Shown here piece by piece: positions 1 to 7,508 of a stretch of 10,000 nucleotides of DNA (its first letter is position 1; each line of letters begins with the position of its first letter). The notes below the pieces were generated by a model. The model made no database searches and had not been told where the DNA came from. It was given only the letters and a program-made list of their open reading frames with translations. Location: NCBI GenBank assembly GCA_015478945.1, contig JABUQX010142146.1, positions 1 through 10,000 of the forward strand. Reading direction: 5' to 3'. Made by a program: the position numbers and the translations under genes. This DNA comes from Trachelipus rathkii (taxonomy: Eukaryota; Arthropoda; Malacostraca; Isopoda; Trachelipodidae).

Positions 1-790
1 GAGCATATATGTTGTTGGTTATGATATATATTATGCTATGCTATTATTACTACTATATACATATACGTAGCTGGAGTTAGCAGTTAGCGGGGGTCATAGA
101 TGATATTAGCTGGGTTGTTGCTGGTTGTTGAGCATATACTACTATATATATGCGGCGTGGCTGGCTGGCTATGCTGGTTATACAGCGAAGTATGCTAGCA
201 GTTGCTATGAAGGTTGTTGCGTTATCGTATTATTATTACTACACTATACGTTATATATATATTATATATATATTATTATATATATTATATATATATATAT
301 TACATGTTGCTATTACATAACAGGTCATTTATGTATATATATATATTATTGGTTATTATGATTATATGTACTTGGGTTATACATATATATATGTTATATA
401 CATTTATTGGTTATTACTGGTTATTATTGTTATACAGTTAGATAGCTGGCTGGCTATTGGCTATTATAGATATATACATACTGCATACAGGTTATATATA
501 TTGTTATACAGTAATAGCTATGCATATATATATATATGCTACATATATAGTATGTTATTATATATATATTAAGGTTGTTGTTATGCCATGGAAGAAGAAG
601 GGGAAGGTATACATAAATATATGCATATTATTACAAAGTCGTATTGGGCGCTATTGGGTTGCTGCTGTTGTTAAAGAAGGCGAATATAAGGCGAAAGGTG
701 CTGGTGTTGAATACTATTATTATTGTTGTTGCTTTTGCGTTACATATTAAGGTTATTGGCTGTATATGATATATATATTATAGCTATTGT
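1..790 (+). repeat. GT-rich low-complexity island 1, mixed with TA tracts
   Basis: This stretch is a patchwork of short words: TA/TAT runs, GTTGTTGG, GGCTGGCTGG, GGTTATTA, TTAAGGTTGTTG and GAGCATAT (at 1 and again near 130). G clearly exceeds C on the plus strand. Several overlapping frames stay open (for example 125-361, 214-441 and 457-750), but their peptides are strings of Ile, Tyr, Leu and Trp dictated by the repeats. The part from 583 to 750 is somewhat more complex and encodes a short Lys-rich then Tyr/Cys-rich peptide; I do not recognise it and would not call it a gene. The same vocabulary returns in five more islands downstream. The island is cut by the window edge, so its true start is unknown. 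Confidence 0.75.
244..302. repeat. Imperfect TA/TAT tract
   Basis: This is an interrupted run of TA dinucleotides with occasional TTA steps inside island 1. Such alternating TA sequence is self-complementary and prone to slippage. Confidence 0.8.
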
Positions 791-1200
791 AGCTACATTT
801 TAGTCAAGTAATAAGGGTTTTTTAGTGGTTTTCAATGAGGCGTTTGATGGTTTTCTCTACCACTGATAAAATCTGAATCAATTCAAGTTATAATTTATCT
901 GCCGGCTTGATAGACAAGTGCTTTATCAGATATATTATATAGTGTAGAGAAACATATACTGCAAGAATGCTTCATAAAGCAAACATTCAAAAGTAAGATT
1001 TTTTAAAATTATTTATGGAGAGAGAATATGCTCACACATATGAGAGAAATCAGTATTATAATAATGAAACTTGTTGTAAATTAAAAGAAGCTTAAGCAAT
1101 AAAATATTTCGCTTTAAGATTTAGGTTTCTTTGAGCAAAGTGAAATTCAACATACTATGTACAGTATACTCTATTTAAGATACTAAATATGATCAATATA
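790..1200. other. AT-rich spacer without a gene
   Basis: This is ordinary-looking AT-rich sequence with mixed composition, unlike the islands on either side. Stops occur in every frame and no protein family is recognisable. It contains one imperfect inverted-repeat structure at 850-953. A smaller 9-bp inverted repeat with one G-T pair lies at 1107-1115 and 1137-1145. Confidence 0.6.
850..953. repeat. Imperfect inverted repeat, about 104 bp end to end
   Basis: The left arm GTTTTCTCTACCACT (850-864) matches the reverse complement of the right arm AGTGTAGAGAAAC (941-953), apart from two single-base bulges. A second inner pair, GATAAA (865-870) and TTTATC (922-927), would continue the stem if the short TA-rich stretch at 928-940 looped out. 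A GCCGGC palindrome sits near the centre at 901-906. The form is like a very short foldback element, but I see no clear target-site duplication, so an element identity is only a guess. Confidence 0.4.
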
Positions 1201-1221
1201 CTCTTTCTCTCTCTCTCTCTC
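1201..1221. repeat. Short TC microsatellite
   Basis: A CT/TC run with one early interruption is followed directly by CATCATCAGCAG, which leads into GT-rich island 2. It marks the left edge of that island. Confidence 0.85.
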
Positions 1222-1224
1222 ATC

Positions 1225-1461
1225 ATCAGCAGTGGCTGTTGAGCATATTGTTGGTTATATATTATGGTTGGCTGGCTAGTTGGCTGCTATGGCTGGTTGG
1301 TTACTGGTTGGTGCTGGAGAATGTGTTTGTATATCCATGCATCCTTATTTCATCCGCAAATATGTATTTAAGATATTGCATCTTTATCACTATATATATA
1401 AAGAGCAGCATATATATATATATATACAGCAAGTAGAGAAGATAGAGAGAGAGCAGAAAGA

Positions 1462-1463
<2 letters not shown>
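1225..1463 (+). repeat. GT-rich low-complexity island 2
   Basis: The island opens with CAGCAGTGGCTGTTGAGCATAT, given here only as landmarks (CAGCAG, GGCTGTTG, GAGCATAT near 1241). It continues with TGTTGGTTATATATTATGG, closely resembling the start of the window at 1-34. GGCTGGCTAG and ATGGCTGGTTGG words follow. It then passes through short TA runs and GAGAGAGAG into the long TA array. Two overlapping frames (1239-1436, 1280-1558) are open but encode repeat-driven peptides, the second ending in alternating Ile-Tyr. No gene is called. Confidence 0.75.

Positions 1464-1546
<83 letters not shown>
1464..1546. repeat. TA dinucleotide microsatellite, about 83 bp
   Basis: This is an uninterrupted alternating AT run of about 41 copies. 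It forms the right border of island 2 and abuts the A/T block. Long perfect TA tracts can extrude cruciforms and often vary in length between individuals. Confidence 0.97.
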
Positions 1547-1550
<4 letters not shown>

Positions 1551-1554
1551 AATT

Positions 1555-2040
1555 TTAAATATTTTTTACTCTTGTTTATTGAACACGAAAAAATGAAAAG
1601 AAAATTTGAGTAAAAAATAATAAATCGACACCAATAAAAAAAAACTTTTTTAGAAACTATTTTAAAAGCTGTTTTAAATTTAGAAAATTTAGATTGATAT
1701 GAGAAATTTTTTGGAAAATTTTAGAGAAAAATTTGGAAAAACTTTTAAGAGATAATTGAATAAAAAGTAAATAAATAAATAAAAAACAAGGATAAAAACA
1801 TTTATAGACAAAATTTAGAGAAGAGATATTAGAAGTAAAAAATTATAGAAAGTTTTGGAAAACAAATATCTAAGCAAAAAATTTAGGAAAAATTTTAGAA
1901 AAAAAATTAGACAAAATTTAGAGAAAAAATTTTAAAAAATTTTGAAAAATTAAAAAAAAATAGAAAAAAATTTAAAGGAAAATTAGAAAAAAAAAAAATC
2001 TCTTCAAAAAAATTTCGAAAATTTCGATTGATGAAAGACT
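1555..2040. other. Extreme A/T block with almost no C on the plus strand
   Basis: This gene-free stretch is built from words such as GAAAATTTT, TTTAGAGAAAA and AAATTTGGAAAA. Some 60-base intervals, including 1681-1740 and 1921-1980, contain no C at all while holding several G. The words recur without a fixed period, so this is cryptic simple sequence rather than a true tandem array. I see nothing else in it. Confidence 0.7.
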
Positions 2041-2070
2041 GAAATTTTAGCTACATAAGTCATGACAACG

Positions 2071-2310
2071 GAATCGGTTGTAAGAAACCCGATTCTGATG
2101 GTTTTCAATTTCTGATTCCGGCTTCGGTTTCGATTCCAACTACTGAAAATGATGCGATTCCCATTCAAACTACTTGATAACACACGACTATCAAGACCAG
2201 ATTCCTTATATAATAAACACTAGTTCCGTGAGGGCTTTAAATCCAGATTCCGATTTCAATTCCGATTTAAATTCCAATTCCGATAATTTCAATTCCGATT
2301 TTCATTCACA
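2071..2310. repeat. Degenerate GATTCC / ATTCCGATT repeats
   Basis: GATTCC or a close variant recurs throughout the stretch. From 2246 to 2302 the units approach a 12-bp tandem period (GATTCCGATTTC, AATTCCGATTTA, then a shifted AATTCCGATTTTC). At 2071-2095, GAATCGG and CCGATTC form a 7-bp inverted repeat. A plus frame across it reads as Asn-Ser-Asp-Phe repeats that run straight into the Tyr run of the next microsatellite. The peptide is explained by the DNA repeat and has no ATG start, so I do not call a gene. Confidence 0.6.
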
Positions 2311-2344
2311 GCTGGTTAGTTCTTTAGAATTAAGAATAACGAGA

Positions 2345-2730
<386 letters not shown>

Positions 2731-2748
2731 TCTTTTATTATTTTATAA

Positions 2749-2988
2749 CTATTTGAACAATTTATCAATTGCTTGGATTTTAATTTTTTTCTTTGAGGAA
2801 TCCTTTAGTTCTTGAATGAATAGCCGTTTCTTTATTTTCTTCTCTAGCTCTTTGAGTTGCTTGAAATTCAATCCTGTCTTTTGCCTTATTTTCTTTAGTT
2901 CATTCAAAATCAGTATTGTGACTTCAGTAGTGTTTTTGAGTTTCTGCAATAGCTTGATCTTGCTTGCAGTATCTTCTATTCTTCTTCT
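2749..2988 (-). pseudogene. Possible coding relic: Lys-rich frame of 79 codons
   Basis: Read stop to stop on the minus strand, this frame gives 79 residues with 20 Lys and many regularly spaced Leu/Ile, a composition that would suit a charged helix or coiled coil. Segments include KLLQKLKN, LNELKKIRQKTG and FKQLKELEKKIKKRL. There is no ATG in the frame; the only usable start is a TTG at 2949, so it cannot be an intact independent gene. A second basic frame lies just upstream on the same strand (3006-3134), in a different phase. Together they could be two pieces of a frameshifted gene or two exons. I do not recognise the family. AT-rich DNA encodes Lys and Ile easily, so chance is a serious alternative. 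Confidence 0.25.
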
Positions 2989-3005
2989 TTATATATATTT
3001 TTAAC

Positions 3006-3134
3006 TCAAATATTGTCTTTCTTAAGCCTCTTTCTAATTTCAAGCCCTGAGTAATGCCACTCCTTCAAATCCGATTGATTAGCAGATTTTATTCTTCTTA
3101 TCAATTTTTTTACTCTTCTTCTGATCTTCTGTTT
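3006..3134 (-). pseudogene. Possible coding relic: short basic frame upstream of the Lys-rich frame
   Basis: This 42-residue stop-to-stop frame begins with an Arg/Lys-rich part and continues with SDLKEWHYSGLEIRKRLKK, which looks less repetitive than other translations in the window. It ends in TGA at 3006-3008. The next frame downstream on the same strand starts after a TAA at 2989-2991, in another phase. Upstream, between about 3140 and 3195, a third phase reads LGPPTGWEVNNIASD before a stop. The three pieces lie in order on one strand, which suggests one decayed coding region, but no domain is identifiable. Confidence 0.22.
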
Positions 3135-3215
3135 TTAGGGTTCAGTCTGAGGCAATGTTATTTACTTCCCAGCCAGTTGGTGGGCCAAGTTTTTCTTTTT
3201 ATACCATATGCTGCA

Positions 3216-3600
3216 AAATAATATATATATATACATAAGGTTACGAATGAGAATGGGGTTATACATATAGCAGTTATATTACATATGTTATTACGCTGGC
3301 TGGGTTGCTAAGGTTGGTTGTTGTTAGCTGAAGAAGCATACAGTTACAGGTGAGAAGAGCATACGGGCTGGGCTATTGGTTATTATTGGCTAAGGCTAGC
3401 TGCTATTACTGGCTGGCGCGCGTTAGTGCCAGCTGGGCTGGGCCATATTATTGGCTACATGCAAACACAAGCAAGCTAGCAGCAGCTGGAGCATATGCTG
3501 GGCTGCTGGCTAGCGTTGCTGGGCTGGCTGGGCTGTTGCTATATATATAGCAGCAGCATATATATATATATATAGAGAGCAGAAAGTTATGTTATAATAT
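3216..3600 (+). repeat. GT-rich low-complexity island 4
   Basis: The island starts in a TA run (about 3220-3234), goes through CATAAGGTTACG, TAAGGTTGGTTGTTG, GAGCATACGGGCTGGG, CTATTGGTTATTATTGGC and many GGCTGG and GCTGGGCTGG words, and ends in TA runs at 3541-3600. Hand count of 3301-3540 gives 82 G and 45 C, about 53 percent GC inside a very AT-rich window. The frame 3350-3550 is open only from a GTG codon and encodes Leu/Ala/Gly/Trp-rich low-complexity sequence, so I do not call it a gene. Confidence 0.75.
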
Positions 3601-3731
3601 ATATATCAAAGAACTGTTGTCTATTTTGCATATCTTAAGTAACGTTTCCTGTCGTGCGAAATCAATCCTTTGGCGTTAAAAATTATCTGCACCTATTTTT
3701 TAAGTCATGCGTTGATAATGATAAAACATTG

Positions 3732-3733
<2 letters not shown>
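3601..3733. other. Short non-repetitive spacer
   Basis: This is about 130 bp of mixed sequence with no repeat. One plus frame reads VRNQSFGVKNYLHLFFKSC from a GTG at 3654 and runs into a Thr-His repeat encoded by the CA array. The non-repeat part is only about 27 codons, too short to judge. Confidence 0.4.

Positions 3734-3774
<41 letters not shown>
3734..3774. repeat. CA dinucleotide microsatellite, about 20 copies
   Basis: A 41-bp uninterrupted AC/CA run is followed directly by TATATTATATATTATA. It forms the left border of island 5. Confidence 0.97.
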
Positions 3775-3779
<5 letters not shown>

Positions 3780-4072
3780 TATATATTATATATATTATAC
3801 ATGCCAGCTAGCTGGCTGGCTGGTTGGCTGGCTGGCTGGTTGGCTGGCTGGCTGGCTGGCTGGCTGTGCCAGGCGGGTACGGCGCTGTGGCGGCGCTGGC
3901 TGTGCCGTTGGTTACATGGGTTGGGTTGCTGCGCGCTGCTAAGGTTATTGATACATGCCAGCGCTGGCTAAGGCCATGTTGCAGCAGGCAAGGCGGGATA
4001 CTGGTACATATATTACTGGCTGCTGGTTGCTGGTTATGCTACGCTGATAATATATATATATATATATATATA
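3775..4072 (+). repeat. GT-rich low-complexity island 5
   Basis: This island is bracketed by a TA run on the left (3775-3800) and a TA array on the right (about 4049-4072). It contains a GGCT tetranucleotide array, then GCGCTG and GGTTGGGTTGC words, TAAGGTTATTG, and CTGGCTGCTGGTTGCTGG. Hand count of 3801-4050 gives 96 G and 54 C, about 60 percent GC and the richest part of the window. Two frames (3654-3971 and 3824-4165) are open together because the words lack stops in both phases. Neither starts at ATG, so I call no gene. Confidence 0.77.
3811..3867 (+). repeat. GGCT tetranucleotide array
   Basis: Tandem GGCT units with GGTT variants at two places span nearly 60 bp. One phase translates as Trp-Leu-Ala-Gly repeats. 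As RNA, GGCU repeats could fold on themselves through G-C and G-U pairs, so a structured transcript is conceivable but not shown. Confidence 0.9.
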
Positions 4073-4270
4073 TTTGAGGAACCTTTGATCTTCAATTTAA
4101 CAAAACAAGAAAAGAATTTACAATTGTTAAAGATGAAAGAAAACTTTTATTTAAATTCATGTTAAAATAGGGCAAAAATATTATAAGTGAATATTTTTCC
4201 TCTCATCATTTGCAATTTTCTAAATAAATACTCTCCTAAAACAGATTTTGATGACTTGGGTATGCCAAAA
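4073..4270. other. AT-rich spacer before the minisatellites
   Basis: This is non-repetitive AT-rich sequence. The tail of an open frame from island 5 (to 4165) contributes a Lys/Leu-rich peptide, but with no start and no recognisable domain. I see nothing else in it. Confidence 0.5.
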
Positions 4271-4573
4271 ATTTGTTCTGTTAAATGCTCCTAAACAAAT
4301 TTGTCCTGTAAAATGGTCCTAAAAAAATTTATCATGTAAAATGGTCCTAAAATAATTTGTTCTGTAAAATGGTCCTAAAAAAAATCCGTTCTTTAAAATG
4401 GTTCTAAAAAAATTTGTCTTGTAAATTGGTTCTAAAAAAAATTTGTCATGTAAAATGGTCCTAAAATAATTTGTTCTGTAAAATGGTCCTAATAAAATAC
4501 GTTCTTTAAACTGGTTCTAAAAAAATTTGTCCTGTAAATTGGTTCTAAAAAAAAGATTTGTCCTGTAAATCTC
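4271..4573. repeat. 28-bp minisatellite with four-monomer higher-order unit
   Basis: Ten tandem monomers start at 4271, 4299, 4327, 4355, 4384, 4412, 4441, 4469, 4497 and 4525, and a partial one starts at 4556. Lengths are 28, 28, 28, 29, 28, 29, 28, 28, 28 and 31 bp. The best-conserved core is TGTAAAATGGTCCTAA. Monomers 3-6 (4327-4440) correspond one to one with monomers 7-10 (4441-4555): 3 and 7 share TCATGTAAAATGG and end AATA, 4 and 8 share TTCTGTAAAATGG, 5 and 9 share CGTTCTTTAAA, and 6 and 10 share TGTAAATTGG. The block of four was therefore duplicated as a unit of about 114 bp. The period is not a multiple of three, so it does not encode a repeat protein. Confidence 0.92.
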
Positions 4574-4698
4574 AAATCTATTAATTTGGAATCCGTTAAA
4601 ACCAAGACGTAAAATAATTCCGTCAAAAATGAAAACACTAAAACTTAAAAATAAAAATAGTTTCATCAATAAAATAAACTTGTTTGTTAGTTAAAACT

Positions 4699-4722
4699 AA
4701 AATCCTTTATAATAAGGATTTT
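4699..4722. repeat. Perfect 9-bp hairpin
   Basis: AAAATCCTT (4699-4707) and AAGGATTTT (4714-4722) are perfect inverted repeats around the six-base loop TATAAT. Its role is unknown; nothing around it suggests a transcription terminator for a gene. Confidence 0.6.
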
Positions 4723-4748
4723 CTTTACTAAAATTCTGGATTCTTTAT

Positions 4749-4782
4749 AACGAAATTTCGTTCCGAATTCGTTTATTAAACG
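4749..4782. repeat. Three overlapping or adjacent palindromes
   Basis: AACGAAATTTCGTT (4749-4762) is a perfect 14-bp palindrome. CGAATTCG (4764-4771) is a perfect 8-bp palindrome. CGTTTA-T-TAAACG (4770-4782) is an inverted repeat with one central base and overlaps the previous palindrome. All three begin or end with CGTT/AACG or CGAA/TTCG words, which also occur in the neighbouring satellite (TTTACGAAAA, CCGTTAA). Confidence 0.6.
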
Positions 4783-4877
4783 ATTGTTTGCTTAATATAA
4801 GTTCAGGATTCATTAAAACGAAGATTCCCTTTACAAAAATTGTGAATCTATTTAAACTAGGATTCAGTTTTCGAAAA

Positions 4878-5551
4878 GTTCCGACCGTTAAAATGAAAAT
4901 TTCCTTTACGAAAAGTTCTAAACCGTTAAAATGAAAATTCACTTATTAAAAGTTCTAAACCGTTAAGTTGAAAATTCAATTTACGAAATGTTCTAAACCG
5001 TTAAGATGAAAATTCACTTTACGAAAAGTTCTAAACCGTTAAAATGAAAATTCACTTATTAAAAGTTCTAAACCGGTAAGTTGAAAATTCACTTTACGAA
5101 AAGTTCTAAACCGTTAAGATGAAAATTCACTTATTAAAAGTTCTAAACCGTTAAAAAGAAAATTCACTTATTAAAAGTTCTAAACCGTTAAGTTGAAAAT
5201 TCACTTTACGAAAAGTTCTAAACCGTTAAGATGAAAATTCACTTATTAAAAGTTCTAAACCGTTAAAATGAAAATTCACTTATTAAAAGTTCTAAACCGT
5301 TAAGTTGAAAATTCACTTTACGAAGAGTTCTAAACCGTTAAGATGAAAATTCACTTTACGAAAAGTTCTAAACAGTTAAGTTGAAAATTCACTTTATGAA
5401 AAGGTCCAAACTTGTTGAAAATTCACTTTATGAAGAGTTCTAAACCGTTAAAATGAAAATTTACTTTACGAAAACTTCCAAACCGTTCAATTAAAAATTT
5501 ACTTTACAAAAACATCCGAATCCGTTAAAACGAGAATTCCCTTAAAAATAA
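4878..5551. repeat. 37/38-bp minisatellite with three-monomer higher-order unit
   Basis: About 18 tandem monomers start at 4878, 4915, 4952, 4990, 5028, 5065, 5103, 5140, 5177, 5215, 5252, 5289, 5327, 5365, 5403, 5437, 5475 and 5513. The shared core is GTTCTAAACCGTTAA followed by a variable base triplet and GAAAATTCACTT. Two linked variants exist: endings TTATTAAAA (37 bp) and TTTACGAAAA (38 bp). After the CCGTTAA core the variable position cycles AAAT, GTT, GAT from 4915 to 5364, giving a higher-order unit of three monomers; 5065-5176 and 5177-5288 are each exactly 112 bp. The monomer at 5403 is shortened to 34 bp. Outer copies (4878, 5475, 5513) are the most diverged. No spacer or coding phase is kept. 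Confidence 0.95.
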
Positions 5552-5700
5552 GTTCCGATTTCAGAAATCGATACTGTTAAATATATTTAACGTAAAACGG
5601 AAACTATTTTCACATCGGCCAAAACAGGTTTATATCTATTTTTGCATACAAGACCTGTTTTAAAATCGGAATTAAATGTTTTAGAATGAAAAACCAAGGA
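5552..5700. other. Spacer with a 9-bp inverted repeat
   Basis: This short AT-rich spacer follows the satellite. AAAACAGGT (5621-5629) and ACCTGTTTT (5653-5661) form a perfect inverted repeat with a 23-base loop. No coding content was found. Confidence 0.5.
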
Positions 5701-6223
<523 letters not shown>

Positions 6224-6291
6224 CTACTACTACTACTACTACTACTACAACTACTACTACTACTACTAATAATAATAATAATAATAATTAA

Positions 6292-6389
<98 letters not shown>

Positions 6390-6577
6390 CTAATACTAAT
6401 ACTAATACTAATACTAATACTAATACTAATACTAATACTAATACTAATACTAATACTAATACTAATACTAATAATAATACTAATACTAATACTAATACTA
6501 ATACTAATACTAATACTAATACTAATACTAATACTAATACTACTACTAATAATAATAATAATAAAAATAATAATAAT
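6224..6577. repeat. Compound ACT / AAT / ACTAAT microsatellite
   Basis: The order is CTA triplets with one CAA interruption (6224-6268), AAT triplets (about 6267-6387, broken once near 6288), the hexamer ACTAAT (6389-6550), and AAT triplets again (6546-6577). The hexamer block has 14 perfect copies from 6389 to 6472, then one AATAAT variant, ten more copies from 6479 to 6538, an ACTACT step, and a final copy at 6545. Two minus-strand frames (6121-6621 and 6266-6613) stay open only because the repeat lacks stops. They read as Leu-Val, Ser-Ile, Ile and Tyr runs and are not genes. Confidence 0.95.
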
Positions 6578-7324
6578 GTTGCAGTAGGAGACAGAGTAAT
6601 GAGCAAATGACATAGACTCAAATATAAAAAAAAAAATTAAGATAAAAGGAAAAGGGATTCCTACAAAAATTCCTTAGAGTCGTCAATGCGTGGCAGATGT
6701 TGTGGGAAGGATTACCTAAAGGATGCAGAAAATGTTGGAATACTTTAAAAATTACTGTTAAAATACTGTTAGATATTGTTAAAGGTGTTTGTAAATACTG
6801 TTGAATGCTGTAAAAATTGTCAGGACTTTTTCCTAACATAAATGAATTAGCAGTGACTACTCAGGTTTCTCCTAGACAGGATAATTTACTGTTCAGAGAG
6901 AGAACAGACTATTTACTTAAAATAAATATGTAATGATTTGTAAGAATATGTGATGAAATGAGTAACCATGAATGTGAATTTTCTGTTTTATGATTTAAAA
7001 GCAGCTTTAAAAATAAATATTTATCAATATCATAAATTCCTTAGCATGTTGGATGTAAATATGTGACTAGCAACATGACAGAAACTTGAAAAGTAAGAAA
7101 GAAAAAGAAAAGAGGCAATATTAATTGTAACAGCAAAATTAATAGTGAAAAACAATTCTTCCTAAAGGATGAGTTACTGTAAAAGAAAATAACATATTTA
7201 AAAACCAAAGAATCAAGAATTGTAACAAATGATGACTACTGATTCATGAAAGGTAAAAAAGAAATTGGAAACTAGAAGGATTTTAAAAGAATTAAAGGTT
7301 CCAAATGATAAAGGTTCATAATGG
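6578..7324. other. Long AT-rich spacer without a supported gene
   Basis: This stretch holds no clear gene. The minus frame 6618-6839 (73 codons) has no recognisable domain. Between about 6745 and 6805, TACTGTTAAAA and similar words (TACTGTTAG, TATTGTTAAAG, TACTGTTGAATG) recur at roughly 11-12 bp and look like an old degenerate repeat. CCTAAAGGATG occurs near 6715 and again near 7161. Nothing else stands out. Confidence 0.5.
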
Positions 7325-7473
7325 TAAAAATTATATATATATATATTATATGATATACTAATATATATATAGTATATATACATATATAGTAGTAAGGACT
7401 AAAGTTATATAAGATAAAGAGTATATATATATATATATATATATAATATGGAGAAATATATATATATATTATG

Positions 7474-7505
<32 letters not shown>
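7325..7505. repeat. Cluster of TA tracts
   Basis: Several TA runs are broken by short words such as AGTAGTAAGGACTAAAG and ATGGAGAAATA. The longest run is about 7475-7505. Unlike the other TA tracts, this cluster has no GC-rich GGCTGG words beside it. A minus frame (7272-7571) is open across it but encodes Ile-Tyr repeats. Confidence 0.9.

Positions 7506-7508
<3 letters not shown>

Larger units (their letters stand above)
2731..3215. other. AT-rich spacer between islands 3 and 4
   Basis: The composition is ordinary, with pyrimidine-rich runs on the plus strand. It contains no tandem repeats and has no intact gene. The only possible content is the two minus-strand frames described separately at 2749-2988 and 3006-3134. 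Confidence 0.55.
4574..4877. repeat. Diverged satellite edge and spacer
   Basis: This stretch lies between the two arrays. It carries eroded pieces of the 37/38-bp family, such as AATCCGTTAAAACCAAGA (near 4600) and CATTAAAACGAAGATTCCC (near 4811), with similarity increasing toward 4878. It also holds a hairpin at 4699-4722 and overlapping palindromes at 4749-4782. An open minus frame (4745-4942) partly overlaps the array and is a by-product of it. Confidence 0.55.

Noticed and set aside
598..612. G-quadruplex potential in the GT islands
   Set aside because: Runs of three or more G are few and widely spaced; most G occur as GG or single G. No region has four close G-runs.
3654..4165. Overlapping open frames with Thr-His and Trp-Leu-Ala-Gly repeats
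   Set aside because: They follow from the CA and GGCT arrays and start at GTG or TTG. No membrane protein or other family is supported.
4271..5551. CRISPR-like array
   Set aside because: The units are directly adjacent with no unique spacers between them, and no cas genes are present. They are minisatellites.
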